From Desulfotignum sp. (lineage in GTDB: Bacteria; Desulfobacterota; Desulfobacteria; Desulfobacterales; Desulfobacteraceae), in the NCBI GenBank assembly GCA_011390335.1, contig JAABSO010000001.1, positions 186,001-250,000 of the forward strand: DNA of 64,000 bases. The letters are read 5' to 3'. Within the stretch, counting starts at the first letter, position 1; each line of letters begins with the position of its first letter. Below are positions 27,243-36,383 of this stretch, in pieces. The notes beneath the pieces are model-generated. The model searched no databases and was not told where the DNA came from. It saw nothing but the letters and a program-made list of their open reading frames with translations. A program made the position numbers and the translations under genes.

Positions 27243-29360
27243 ATGCGGTTGCGACTGATCATATTGATTCTGGCAGTATTTGCCTTTTTGTCCGCCTCCA
27301 CCGGGGGCTGGCTTTACTATTATTCCTACCGCAAAGCTGTGTTCCAGAACGCGGAAACCCAGTCAGCCGCCCAGTTGAAACTGCTTACTGACCAGCTGTC
27401 CACCTATTTGTCCGAACATATCAAACCCATCAAAACCCTGGCCCGGATCCGGGAACTGGAACAGGCCCTCAAAAACCAGAATCTGGAAACCATATTCCAG
27501 GCAAATCAGATTCTGGACCTGTTTACCCGTTCCCTGGAGCTGGATGTCAGCTACCTCATGGACAGGGACGGGGTTACCATCTGCTCCAGCAACCGGAACC
27601 AGCACGACAGTTTTGTGGGACATGATTTTTCCTTCAGACCCTATTTCAAGACCGCCATCCAGGGGCGGCCTGCCACCTATCTGGCCCGGGGAACCACCTC
27701 CATGAAACGGGGGGTGTATTACAGCCATCCGGTGTATGACCAGGCAGGAGAGAACATACGCGGGGTGGCTGTTATCAAATCCTCCATTGAATTTATTGAA
27801 ACCACCCTGTTTTCAGCATCTGAACATATCCTTTTGTTTGTTGACCCTGATGGCATGATTTTTATCAGCAGCCAGCCGGGACTGCGTTTCAAACTCCTGT
27901 GGGATCTGGATAAAGAAAAACTGGAACAGCTTGCCAATTCCCGCCAGTTTGGCAACGGCCCCTGGGAGTGGTCCGGATTTCAAAGGGCAGCAAAAGAAAT
28001 TGTAACCGGTCCTGGTGGAAAACCATTTTTATATACCAGTCTGCCGGTAGCCAATTATCCGGACTGGCAGGTGGTTTTTTTGCGAAACAAAAAAACCCTG
28101 GAAAAACAGGTGAGCCAGCCCTTTATTCGGGGTATCGGGCCGGCTGTCATATTTATTTCAATTCTGGCAGGTATTCTTGTATTTTTTCTTTACCAGCAGG
28201 CGGTGAAAGAGATTGCCCAGCGCAAAGAGGCGGAAAAAAAGCTGCGCATGAGTGAAGAACGGTACAGAGATATTTATCATAAAACGCCGATAATGCTGCA
28301 CTCCATCGATACACAGGGCAGAATAATCCGGGTTTCCGATCATTGGGTGGAAGTCATGGGGTTTGCCCGCAAAGAGGTTATCGGGAGACATCTGACCGAT
28401 TTTTTCACCCCGGAATCCAAAGACTATGCATTATCAACAATTTTTCCCCAATTTTTTAAAACAGGGTTTTTCAAGGATGTGCCCTATACCTATATAAAAA
28501 AAACCGGAGAAAAAATTGATATTCTGCTTTCCTGTTACGGGGTCAGAGATGAAACCGGCCAGGTGGTAAGGTCCCTGGCTGTCAGCGTGGATGTCACAGA
28601 AAAAAACCGCACCCAGAAAGATCTGGAGATTGCCAAGGAAAAGCTGTCCCGGTATTCCCAGGATCTGGAAAAGCAGGTGAGCAGACGTACCGCGCAACTG
28701 GAAAAAGCCCAGACAAACCTGAAAAATTTATCCAAAAATATCATTGCATCCCAGGAGCGGGAAAAAGAACAGGTGGCCAGAGAACTGCATGACCACCTGG
28801 GGCAGGTTTTGACCGCCCTGCGCATCGATGCAATATGGCTCAAAAACCACCTGGCAGAAACGGTTGCTGATGCTGCGGACAGGGCCCAAAAAATGAGCTT
28901 TCTCATCGACAAAACCATTCAGGATGTCCGGGATATGTCCTACCGGCTCAGGCCCCGGGTGCTGGATGACTTAGGGCTGGCTGATGCTTTGGAATCTTTG
29001 GTGTCGGATTTTGAAAAACGCTCCAATGTTTCCTGTATATTCCGGCAGGACCAGATTCCTGAAATTGATAAAACCCTTGCCACCGCCCTTTACCGCATCG
29101 GTCAGGAAGCGGTGACCAATGCCATTCGCCATGCAGAAGCCACCGCCATTATTGTGGAACTGCGAACAGATACCCATGGTCTGGTTCTCACAGTGGAAGA
29201 CAACGGCATTGGATTTGATCCTGCGAAAAGCACCAGGCAGACCGGATTCGGCCTGGAAGGCATGATGGAGCGGGCCAACCTCGCAGGGGGGTGGCTGGAT
29301 ATCACATCCTCCCCGGGCAGTGGCACCTGCATCACGTGCAAAGTAAAGGTGAAAGGATAA
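27243..29360 (+). CDS. Membrane sensor histidine kinase (dCache-PAS-HisKA_3, NarL type)
   Basis: A 705-residue inner-membrane sensor. A first membrane segment (LIILILAVFAFLSA) is at the N-terminus and a second at about residues 299-320. Between them is a periplasmic Cache-like domain with a SYLMDRDGVTICSS motif and GHDFSFRPYF. A PAS domain (about 345-455) and a coiled coil lead to the HisKA_3 box ARELHDHLGQ with the phospho-acceptor His516, and a C-terminal HATPase with GQEAVTNAIRHAEA and DNGIGFD. Cache ligands are often small organic acids, but the signal is unknown. ATG 27243 fits the membrane topology; the frame opens further upstream. The response regulator follows after 2 bases. Confidence 0.9.
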   Translation: MRLRLIILILAVFAFLSASTGGWLYYYSYRKAVFQNAETQSAAQLKLLTDQLSTYLSEHIKPIKTLARIRELEQALKNQNLETIFQANQILDLFTRSLELDVSYLMDRDGVTICSSNRNQHDSFVGHDFSFRPYFKTAIQGRPATYLARGTTSMKRGVYYSHPVYDQAGENIRGVAVIKSSIEFIETTLFSASEHILLFVDPDGMIFISSQPGLRFKLLWDLDKEKLEQLANSRQFGNGPWEWSGFQRAAKEIVTGPGGKPFLYTSLPVANYPDWQVVFLRNKKTLEKQVSQPFIRGIGPAVIFISILAGILVFFLYQQAVKEIAQRKEAEKKLRMSEERYRDIYHKTPIMLHSIDTQGRIIRVSDHWVEVMGFARKEVIGRHLTDFFTPESKDYALSTIFPQFFKTGFFKDVPYTYIKKTGEKIDILLSCYGVRDETGQVVRSLAVSVDVTEKNRTQKDLEIAKEKLSRYSQDLEKQVSRRTAQLEKAQTNLKNLSKNIIASQEREKEQVARELHDHLGQVLTALRIDAIWLKNHLAETVADAADRAQKMSFLIDKTIQDVRDMSYRLRPRVLDDLGLADALESLVSDFEKRSNVSCIFRQDQIPEIDKTLATALYRIGQEAVTNAIRHAEATAIIVELRTDTHGLVLTVEDNGIGFDPAKSTRQTGFGLEGMMERANLAGGWLDITSSPGSGTCITCKVKVKG

Positions 29361-29362
29361 CC

Positions 29363-30001
29363 ATGATCACAGTACTGCTGGCAGATGACCATGGCATTGT
29401 CAGAGAGGGCCTTCGCAGGGTTCTGGAAGACAGCTCTGACATCAAGGTGATTGCCGAGGCAGCAGATGGCGAAACCGCCTTTGACATGGCCATGGAAAAA
29501 AAACCTGATGTGGCGGTAATTGATATTTCCATGCCCGGCATGGACGGACTGGAGGTGGTGACCCGCATGGGCACCTATTGTCCTGATATCCCTGTTCTCA
29601 TACTCACCATGCATGAAGAGGAACAATATGTCATCCGGGCCATTGAGGCCGGTGCCATGGGATATGTCACCAAACAGTCTGCGCCTGAGCAGCTGGTGGC
29701 AGCGGTGAAAAAAATTTATTCGGGGGGCAGGTATCTTACGGAAAAAGCCAGCGAGGCCCTGGCCTTACGGTTTATCCGGGGAAACAAGAACAAAGGGCTC
29801 ACAGAATCTTTGTCCATGCGGGAACTGCAGGTGCTGCGCAAACTGGCAACCGGCAGTTCCAACCGGGAGATCGCCATAACTTATAATATCAGCATAAAAA
29901 CTGTTGATACCTACCGGTCCAGAATTTTGAAAAAACTCAACCTGCGCAATAATGCAGACTTATCCAGATATGCTATTCAGCATCGACTGGTGGAGTTTTA
30001 A
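29363..30001 (+). CDS. NarL/FixJ-family response regulator
   Basis: A 212-residue DNA-binding partner of the kinase just upstream. The receiver domain has acidic residues D8-D9, phospho-acceptor Asp54 in VIDISMPGMDG and the conserved Lys in VTKQSAPE. The C-terminal LuxR-type helix-turn-helix (about 145-205) has LSMRELQVLRKLATGSSNREIA and TYRSRILKKL. The start at 29363 has AAAGGA six bases upstream. Its last 29 bases overlap the convergent MarR gene. Target genes are unknown. Confidence 0.94.
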   Translation: MITVLLADDHGIVREGLRRVLEDSSDIKVIAEAADGETAFDMAMEKKPDVAVIDISMPGMDGLEVVTRMGTYCPDIPVLILTMHEEEQYVIRAIEAGAMGYVTKQSAPEQLVAAVKKIYSGGRYLTEKASEALALRFIRGNKNKGLTESLSMRELQVLRKLATGSSNREIAITYNISIKTVDTYRSRILKKLNLRNNADLSRYAIQHRLVEF

Positions 30002-30479
30002 CCAGAAATTCAGAAGCATTGAGACGCTCAAAATTGGCAAATATCTTGTTGAGGGTGTTTTTGCACTGGTCCATTTCTTCAAGGGAAATTCCCTGTTCCG
30101 CCTCCTGGAGCATTTCTTCCACCAAAGCCATTAAATCCTTCTGAAACGTCTTGGCTTTGTTGGTCAGATAGACCAGCTTGCTGCGCTTGTCCGTTCTGTC
30201 CGGTATCCTGAGAACAATATTTTTTTTTTCCAGAACATTGAGCAGCCGGGTGATGGCAGCCTTGTCCTTTACCGCAATATTGGAAAGCTCCTGCTGGGTC
30301 TGCCCGTCTTTTCGGTACAGGTGAATCAGGATACTCCATTGTTCATAACTGACATCAAATCCGGCATCTGCAAATTTTTTGGTCAGGCGTTTAATAATGG
30401 CCCGGGAAGTTCTTCCCACAAGATAGGCAATGGAGGTATCAATAACGCGTTCAAAATTATCTGGTGCAATATTATTCAT
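29973..30479 (-). CDS. MarR-family transcriptional regulator
   Basis: A 168-residue winged-helix regulator. The MarR fold is clear: AGFDVSYEQWSILIHLYRKDGQTQQELS, DKAAITRLLNVLEKKNIV as recognition helix, and the DKRSKLVYLTNKAK wing. ATG 30479 has a weak AGG upstream. It follows the TRAP transporter genes on the same strand but is separated from them by a strong hairpin, so it probably has its own promoter. A role in regulating the transporter is possible but unsupported by an operator match. Confidence 0.88.
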   Translation of the reverse strand: MNNIAPDNFERVIDTSIAYLVGRTSRAIIKRLTKKFADAGFDVSYEQWSILIHLYRKDGQTQQELSNIAVKDKAAITRLLNVLEKKNIVLRIPDRTDKRSKLVYLTNKAKTFQKDLMALVEEMLQEAEQGISLEEMDQCKNTLNKIFANFERLNASEFLVKTPPVDAE

Positions 30480-30659
30480 GTGCCTATGTTCAGCTTCAGG
30501 TATCAAATTAATCCGGTTTCATGTGCAATATTTTTTTGTGCCATGACAATTGCCTGCTATTCTAATTAGTTCCCACACAATATGAACCAAAATTGTTGAT
30601 TATGCAACCAAATATTTATTTTCAGGTATCCTTTCTTTTGAAAAATAACATTCCAAATG

Positions 30660-30703
30660 CCAAACCCGATGTGGTGAAAGAAATTTTACCACATCGGGTT
30701 TGG
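30660..30703 (-). terminator. Strong hairpin at the end of the TRAP transporter operon
   Basis: A perfect 16-bp stem (30660-30675 with 30688-30703) with a 12-base loop lies 40 bases after the TRAP permease stop. A T-tract is weak on either strand, so this is a likely but not textbook intrinsic terminator; it would also block 3' degradation. Confidence 0.6.
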
Positions 30704-30743
30704 TTGTCTGCCCAAAAAAGATGAAAAAAACCTGGTAGAAAAA

Positions 30744-32477
30744 TCAGGCTGCTTTTCTTTTAAAAATTGCTCTTCTGAGAGGGGTAATCCAGATGCCGCT
30801 GAGAAACCAGGAATAGGCATAGGTGCCGATGATAATGGCCACAAACGCTTTGACAATATCCATGGCACTGCCGTCCAAAGAAAATCCGGGGACATACCCG
30901 AAAAGGATCGGTCCCAGGTAGAGGAACTTGGCAAATTTAAAGGAAGTAAACGCGGTTTTCCACATGTTGGCCTTGGCAATGGTGGCCCCGGCAAAAGCGG
31001 CAATACATACGGGCGGGGTGATATTGGAATCCTGGGACAGCCAGTACACGATCATGTGGGCGGCCAGTTCATTCACTCCCAGATGGGTTAAGGCCGGTAC
31101 TGCCACAACAGCGGTAACCAGGTAAGCGGCTGTCACCGGCACCCCCATACCCAGCACAAGGGAGGCTAAGGCCACCAGCAGGATGGTCAGCAAAAGAGAC
31201 CCCCCGGCCAGTTCAATCATAATATCGGCAAAGGTGAGAATCAGGCCGGAAAAGGTCAAGACACCGATGATAATGCCGATGACACCGACGGTGGCACCGA
31301 TTTTCAAGCTGTTTTCCGTGCCTTCCCTGGCAGCCTCGATAAACCGCTTGGGACCGATACGGGTCTCTTTTCTCACATAGGAAATAACAATACAGGTAAT
31401 CAGGCCCAGGATAGCGGAATACGCAGGGGAAAACCCATAAAGCATGAAAATGGTGATAATGACCAGGGGTAGGATATAAAACCACTGCTTTTTAAATATC
31501 TGCATGGCGCTGAATTTGGATCTTTCACCCACCACATTGTCTTTTTTGGCTTCATAATGCACCATGACAAAGACGGAAAAAAAATACATAAATGCCGGAA
31601 AAATCGCCACCAGCATGATCTGGGAATAGGGCAGCCCGGTCAATTCCGCCATGATAAACCCGCCCGCCCCCATGATGGGAGGCATGAACATCCCGCCGAT
31701 GGAGGCTGCCGGCTCGATACCCCCGGCCACATGGGGCTTGAACCCGGCTTTTTTCATCATGGGAATGGTAAACATCCCAGTGGACACGGTATTGGCAATG
31801 GCACTACCGGAAATGGAGCCAAACAGGCCCGAGGCAATGACCGATACTTTGCCGGGACCGCCGATGCGGTGGCCCACTGCTGCCAGGGGCCAGTCAATAA
31901 AAAATTTCTGTGCCCCGCATTTTTCCAAAAACGCGCCAAACAAAACAAACAGAATCACATAGGTGGCCAGAACACTGGCCATGATGCCGAAAACCCCGTC
32001 GCTTTTATAAAATATGCTGACACACAGCTCGGCAAACGGGGCCCCTGCATGGGAAATCAAATCCGGAGCCTTATACCCGTAAACCCCGTACAACAGAAAG
32101 ACGACGCCCATGATCACAAAAACATTTCCCACCACCCGCCTGGCCAGTTCCACGCCGATGAGCACCCCGACAATGGCAAATGCTGCATCCACAGGGGTTT
32201 CCGCACCGGTCCTGTAATTAATGGCCTCAAACATGATGATCCAGTACCCGACACATGCCACGGACAATATGATCAGAATGTAATCAATAACCCGGCCGAT
32301 GGGGGTTTTGGCCTGGTAAAGCAAAAAGACAAGAATATAGGTTATTATCACATACACGCCCCGGTGATACTGGGTGGCCATGGGCTGCACCACAGCGGCC
32401 CAGGAATAGAAAAGCACCAGGGTCACCGAACAGATATCAAAAAAAATTTGCTCGAATCGATTCAGTTTATTGTACAC
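30744..32477 (-). CDS. TRAP transporter fused permease (DctQ-DctM fusion, TAXI type)
   Basis: A 577-residue integral membrane protein joining the 4-helix small and 12-helix large TRAP subunits in one chain, as is usual for TAXI systems. Landmarks are the N-terminal membrane block, GVLIGVELARRVVGNVFVIMG, the GLFGSISGSAIANTVSTGMFTIPMMKK motif and EPAASIGGMFMPPIMGAGGF. It starts at GTG 32477 with a purine-rich upstream stretch. It imports an unknown organic substrate using a sodium or proton gradient. The binding protein lies 179 bases upstream on the same strand, with a hairpin between. Confidence 0.93.
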   Translation of the reverse strand: MYNKLNRFEQIFFDICSVTLVLFYSWAAVVQPMATQYHRGVYVIITYILVFLLYQAKTPIGRVIDYILIILSVACVGYWIIMFEAINYRTGAETPVDAAFAIVGVLIGVELARRVVGNVFVIMGVVFLLYGVYGYKAPDLISHAGAPFAELCVSIFYKSDGVFGIMASVLATYVILFVLFGAFLEKCGAQKFFIDWPLAAVGHRIGGPGKVSVIASGLFGSISGSAIANTVSTGMFTIPMMKKAGFKPHVAGGIEPAASIGGMFMPPIMGAGGFIMAELTGLPYSQIMLVAIFPAFMYFFSVFVMVHYEAKKDNVVGERSKFSAMQIFKKQWFYILPLVIITIFMLYGFSPAYSAILGLITCIVISYVRKETRIGPKRFIEAAREGTENSLKIGATVGVIGIIIGVLTFSGLILTFADIMIELAGGSLLLTILLVALASLVLGMGVPVTAAYLVTAVVAVPALTHLGVNELAAHMIVYWLSQDSNITPPVCIAAFAGATIAKANMWKTAFTSFKFAKFLYLGPILFGYVPGFSLDGSAMDIVKAFVAIIIGTYAYSWFLSGIWITPLRRAIFKRKAA

Positions 32478-32597
32478 AATCCGCCTTCCTGTCTTTTAAA
32501 TAAATTCCAATGAAGCTACCTGTTTGTTTGGTCCGAACGCGCCCGGGGGGGGTCTTTTACATGTGTCACAAAGAGGCTGTTTTTTGAAAACCGGCAA

Positions 32598-32620
32598 GGC
32601 ACGGGGCAATGCCCCGTGCC
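32598..32620 (-). terminator. Intercistronic hairpin between TAXI binding protein and permease
   Basis: A perfect 10-bp GC-rich stem (32598-32607 with 32611-32620, 3-base loop) stands between the two TRAP genes. The minus strand continues TTGCCGGTTTTC, only partly T-rich. It likely acts as a partial terminator or mRNA stabiliser, giving more binding protein than permease. Confidence 0.55.
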
Positions 32621-32656
32621 TGTAGTATCATACATCAGCATGCAAGGACGCTTGTG

Positions 32657-33619
32657 TTATAAAACACCTTTTTCTTTCCAGAATTTTTCAGCGCCTGGAT
32701 GAAACGGGGTAACAACACCGGTGGGACCTGATTTGACAGACATGCTCTTAAAGGTTTTTTTCTGGGATACCATATGGGCCAGACCTTCATCAGTATAAAT
32801 GAGGGACAGCATCTTGTAGACGGTATCGGCAGAGACATCTTTATTGGCCACCCACAGGGCTGAATCCTGGAAAGAGTTCACTTCATAGCCAACCCCTTTA
32901 TAGGTGTTGGCTGGAATGGTGACTTTGGCAAAATAGGGATATTCCTTATAAAATCCTGATTCTTCCGCATCTTTATCAAGGTTGACCATGGCGATATCAT
33001 TGGTCTGGGCCGCCATCATGACAGCACCGGTGGGATATCCCACAAACAGCCAGAAAGCATCCAGCTGGTTGTTGCCGAATGCCTGGGCTGCATCATTATA
33101 CCCCATGGCATTTCTTTCAATCTTGTCCCACACACCCATATGGGTGAAAAAAAGCTCACAGTTGGCAAATGCGCCGGAACCGGCATTGCCCACGCCCACT
33201 TTTTTACCTTCCAGATCTTTCACAGTTTTGATGCCAGAATCCGCTTTGACAACCAGCTGGGCAGGGGCACCATACAAAAATGCCACGGCCATGACATTTT
33301 CATATTTTGTGGGATCATTTTTCATTTTCCCGTTCCGGCCCTGGTACACATGTCCGGAATACACAACACTCATATGCTGCCGGCCGGCATCGGTTTTTCT
33401 TAAATTTTCCACAGAACCGGCTGAAGACTGGGCCTGTACTTTGAAATCAGGTTCCGCTTTAATGGGGTCATACACCTGGATGGCATTGGCCACCACCTGG
33501 AAAGTGCCACCGGCAGGTCCGCCGCCGAATACGATTCTTTCCTTGGCAAAGGCAGACTGGCAGAACGCCAGGGAAACAATGGCAACAAATCCGATAAAAA
33601 ATAGATGTCTTACTTTCAT
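32657..33619 (-). CDS. TAXI-family TRAP solute-binding protein
   Basis: A 320-residue periplasmic binding protein with a signal peptide (LFFIGFVAIVSLAFC, AFA-K site). The family pattern is GGGPAGGTFQVVANAI, then SVENLRKTDAG, KVGVGNAGSGAFANCELFF, and a C-terminal HPGAEKFWKEKG. TAXI proteins bind small organic acids such as glutamate, but the ligand here is unknown. A strong ribosome site (AAGGAGG) precedes the ATG. First gene of the TRAP operon. Confidence 0.93.
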   Translation of the reverse strand: MKVRHLFFIGFVAIVSLAFCQSAFAKERIVFGGGPAGGTFQVVANAIQVYDPIKAEPDFKVQAQSSAGSVENLRKTDAGRQHMSVVYSGHVYQGRNGKMKNDPTKYENVMAVAFLYGAPAQLVVKADSGIKTVKDLEGKKVGVGNAGSGAFANCELFFTHMGVWDKIERNAMGYNDAAQAFGNNQLDAFWLFVGYPTGAVMMAAQTNDIAMVNLDKDAEESGFYKEYPYFAKVTIPANTYKGVGYEVNSFQDSALWVANKDVSADTVYKMLSLIYTDEGLAHMVSQKKTFKSMSVKSGPTGVVTPFHPGAEKFWKEKGVL

Positions 33620-33676
33620 ACGATCCTCCTTGTTAGTGGGATTAAAAACAATCTCATATCATTTTTTGCTCATACC

Positions 33677-33705
33677 ACCCTAACAACAGGAAAGTAAAGG
33701 ATCAA
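33677..33705 (-). promoter_or_regulatory. Candidate promoter of the TRAP-TAXI operon
   Basis: On the minus strand TTGATC (33705-33700) and TAGGGT (33682-33677) are separated by 17 bases, placing a start near 33670 and a leader of about 50 bases before the binding-protein ATG. Confidence 0.4.
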
Positions 33706-33826
33706 TTGGAATATTTCTGATTATTGTGTAGGTATTTTTCTTACAATCCTGAAGCATCCGGCATGCCGGAGACAGGGCACCGCCGGAACCGGACACCGGC
33801 CGGCACAAAAAGACCGGCTGATGCAA

Positions 33827-34627
33827 TTATCCGGATTCGGGAGGTATCACCTGGTTTATGCGGGTAAAAAGCAGAGAAAACCGCTGCCCGTTTTTTGAAT
33901 GGGTTTTGTAAAAATCAAGACAGGTCCGGACCACTGTCAGAACCTGGTCATAAGAATACAGGCCCGGCATTTCCAGGGCCAGGCGGGGGTGACGTCCCAG
34001 GCGTCCGCCCAGCAGAATCCGGAATCCGGTCCGGGCGGTTTCCAGGGTATGGGCAGGACATACCTGGGTGCATCTGCCGCAGCACTGGCACAGATCCTGA
34101 TCAATGACCGGTTTTTCTTCTATCTCCGTGAACGTGACAGCCTGGTCAGGGCAGACCTGAACACAGAAATTGCAGCCGGTGCAGTCAGTGTTTTTCACAA
34201 CCGGCACCGCCGCCCCCATGATGCCGATATCTGCAATCTGGGGGCGGGAACAGGCATTGGGGCAGTCACACAGGGCAATGCGAAATTCATGGTGAAATTT
34301 GATATTCTCACCCAGGGATGCTTTGAGAAACGATAAAATATCCGCCTGTTTCACCAGGTTTTCCAGATCCGTCATAAGATCTGCTGTGGAACAGGCTGCA
34401 TGGGGGCAGCCTGCGCTGCCGAAGCAGGCGGATATATCATATCCCTTCACCTGTTTTGCCATGCCCCCTTTGGTAAGAAACTGCTGCTTTAACACGGTCA
34501 CATCCGCCAGATGTACCATGGACCGGCCAAGGTTTTCCACATGGGCCGCCACTTTTTTTTTCACCTGCTTGCGGATGAAAAACGGTACCTTGTTTATAGC
34601 AGCTTCCGCCTCAGGGGACCACTTCAT
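33827..34627 (-). CDS. Small siroheme sulfite/nitrite reductase-like ferredoxin protein with PCP-reductase-like N-terminus
   Basis: A 266-residue redox protein. Residues 1-55 (WSPEAEAAINKVPFFIRKQVKKKVAAH) match the small helical PCP_red domain. Residues about 60-145 carry the siroheme/[4Fe-4S] ligand pattern, C-x5-C in CFGSAGC and C-x3-C in CPNAC. Residues about 150-205 are a two-cluster ferredoxin (CTGCNFCVQVCP, CQCCGRCTQVCP). It lacks the bulk of a full DsrA/DsrB or assimilatory reductase, so catalysis of sulfite reduction is doubtful; electron transfer or a one-subunit reductase is possible. It overlaps the ferredoxin-like gene by 4 bases and is the last gene of a three-gene operon. Confidence 0.8.
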   Translation of the reverse strand: MKWSPEAEAAINKVPFFIRKQVKKKVAAHVENLGRSMVHLADVTVLKQQFLTKGGMAKQVKGYDISACFGSAGCPHAACSTADLMTDLENLVKQADILSFLKASLGENIKFHHEFRIALCDCPNACSRPQIADIGIMGAAVPVVKNTDCTGCNFCVQVCPDQAVTFTEIEEKPVIDQDLCQCCGRCTQVCPAHTLETARTGFRILLGGRLGRHPRLALEMPGLYSYDQVLTVVRTCLDFYKTHSKNGQRFSLLFTRINQVIPPESG

Positions 34628-35370
34628 GAAAGGATCTCTCCTCTGGCACTGACAATAACCTGGGAAAAGGGAATATCCATGCCGCTGTTTTCCAGGGCTT
34701 TTTTGACAATGGCCGGCAGCCCGGCACAGCAGGGCACCTCCATGATCACCGCGGTGATGCTTTTGATGCCTGATTCTCTGAACACCCGGGTGAGCTTGTC
34801 CACATATCCCTGGGCATCATCAAACTTGGGGCAGCCGATCATCACAGCCTTGCCCGCCAGAAAATCTTTATGAAAAGAGGGATAGGCAACCGGTACACAA
34901 TCAGCTGCAATCACCAGATCGGCATTTTTTAAAAACGGGGCCCCGGCCGGCACCAGCCGGATCTGCACCGGCCAGTGCCCCAGTGCTGACGCGCCACCGG
35001 AGGCCTGGCTCTTTGCCTGGTTGGCACAGTCACACGGGGAGGTGGAAAAACTTTTCACGGCAGCTGAGGGACAGCCCCCGGAGATCACAGATGGCCTTAT
35101 GGCATCCTTTTTTCCGGTCTCTGCCTGGTTTTCAAGCAACTGGTTTACAGCCGCTTCGTCAAACTCCTCTGCCTCCCGTTCCACAATGTGCAGGGCATCC
35201 AGGGGGCATTCCCCCAGACAGGCCCCCAGGCCGTCGCAATACTTGTCGGCAATGACACGGGCTTTGCCGTCCACAATCTGAATGGCCCCTTCTGCACAGG
35301 AAGGTACACAATTGCCGCATCCATCACATTTTTCATCATCTATTTCTATTATTTTTCTGATCACTTTCAT
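34624..35370 (-). CDS. Two-cluster ferredoxin-like iron-sulfur protein
   Basis: A 248-residue protein with two [4Fe-4S] motifs at the N-terminus (CDGCGNCVPSCAEG, then CDGLGACLGECPLDAL, where one position deviates from C-x2-C-x2-C). The central and C-terminal parts have further cysteines (GGCPS, CDCANQ, ADCVP, GCPKFDD, PCCAGLP) and may bind another cluster or metal. This family is common in Desulfobacterota and clostridia next to hydrogen- or sulfur-related redox genes, without a firm function. ATG 35370 has AAGGAG in front. It overlaps the siroheme protein downstream (ATGA). Confidence 0.75.
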   Translation of the reverse strand: MKVIRKIIEIDDEKCDGCGNCVPSCAEGAIQIVDGKARVIADKYCDGLGACLGECPLDALHIVEREAEEFDEAAVNQLLENQAETGKKDAIRPSVISGGCPSAAVKSFSTSPCDCANQAKSQASGGASALGHWPVQIRLVPAGAPFLKNADLVIAADCVPVAYPSFHKDFLAGKAVMIGCPKFDDAQGYVDKLTRVFRESGIKSITAVIMEVPCCAGLPAIVKKALENSGMDIPFSQVIVSARGEILS

Positions 35371-35437
35371 GGCCTTTCTCCTTTATATCCTGATCCGCAG
35401 GTTGTCCTCTATTTTTTTTATTTTGTTTTTTCTTTTG

Positions 35438-36172
35438 TCAGCTGTTTTGTACCAACGTCTGCATGGCCAGTTCTCTGCCCGCATCCGTCAGATAGATACG
35501 AAGAACCTTTTTTGACAGGGTGTCTGAATCAATCTGTTCCTTTTTCTGGCATTCCACCATATTGGCCAGCATATCTGCATCATACACCGCTTTGAAATTA
35601 ATGGTTTCATCAGGCCCGGGATGGTGATGGTGTGCGATGATATCGCAGACCTCTTTTATCAGTTCTTCTTTGGCACCCAGGTTTTCCAGAATTTCTTTTG
35701 CCACAGGCGGACCCTCGATCTCTTGGTATTTTGCTTGTGCTGAACCATGTTTTTCTTGCGCATTTTTTATGCCGATGTCATGGAGATATGCCGCACACAG
35801 CACCACTGCCAGATCTGCTTTTTCCTGTTTTCCTATCTTTTCAGCATATCTGGCTACCCGGCCGGCATGACCGATGCGTGTAAAATCCGTGCCAAAATAC
35901 TGCTTCATCTTCACCGCCACCCGGTCTTTCAACAAATCCTCCTGCTGGGCCACAAACTCCTCAGGCAGTGTACCAAGACATTGTTCTGCAAATTTGCAAT
36001 AGGCGGCACATCCAAAATCCATTTTCGGATTGACAATCTTCTTGCTGCAGTGACCGCACCGGCGGGTGGCATCGTCCTTGAAAAATTCCATTTCATGGCC
36101 GCATTCCGGACATTGGGTTTCAAAAATCGCATTCTGATCCCAGTACTGGGTATCTTGTCCCGGACATTTCAT
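35438..36172 (-). CDS. Zinc-ribbon plus HD-domain phosphohydrolase-like protein
   Basis: A 244-residue protein (start 36172). The N-terminal 60 residues hold four cysteine pairs (CPECGHEMEFF, CGHC, CAAYCKFAEQC) that suggest a zinc ribbon. Residues about 90-200 are an HD domain: RIGHAGRVARYAEKIGK, AAYLHDIGIKNA and AHHHHPGPDE. HD proteins of this kind hydrolyse nucleotides or cyclic dinucleotides, but the substrate is unknown. It is the first gene of the operon leading into the ferredoxin and siroheme genes (67-base gap) and is divergent from the Crp/Fnr regulator, sharing its TTGAT-N4-ATCAA site. Confidence 0.85.
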   Translation of the reverse strand: MKCPGQDTQYWDQNAIFETQCPECGHEMEFFKDDATRRCGHCSKKIVNPKMDFGCAAYCKFAEQCLGTLPEEFVAQQEDLLKDRVAVKMKQYFGTDFTRIGHAGRVARYAEKIGKQEKADLAVVLCAAYLHDIGIKNAQEKHGSAQAKYQEIEGPPVAKEILENLGAKEELIKEVCDIIAHHHHPGPDETINFKAVYDADMLANMVECQKKEQIDSDTLSKKVLRIYLTDAGRELAMQTLVQNS

Positions 36173-36256
36173 TATCCACCTTCCTTGTTTTTCAGGTAAC
36201 CAACAAATACACTTTACATCCTGCAGCAAACTTACTATAGCATGGCATATAAAACC

Positions 36257-36270
36257 TTGATTTGAATCAA
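36257..36270. promoter_or_regulatory. Perfect FNR/Crp-type operator TTGAT-N4-ATCAA
   Basis: TTGAT at 36257-36261, four bases, and ATCAA at 36266-36270 form the consensus FNR site in the spacer between the HD-protein gene (start 36172, minus) and the Crp/Fnr gene (plus). The neighbouring regulator has an FNR-type E-x2-S-R recognition helix, so autoregulation or control of the divergent operon is likely. Confidence 0.75.
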
Positions 36271-36383
36271 GACACCACTTTTTTTATATTTATGTGTTGC
36301 CGGAACCGGCCTGGTGATAATCGCTGTAATAAGGAAAAGTATACAGTATCAAAATCTTAAAAACAATTGCCCTTTTTTCAGGC

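Noticed and set aside
31557..32513. A 318-residue open frame opposite the TRAP permease
   Set aside because: Antisense shadow with histidine- and glycine-rich composition and no recognisable domain.
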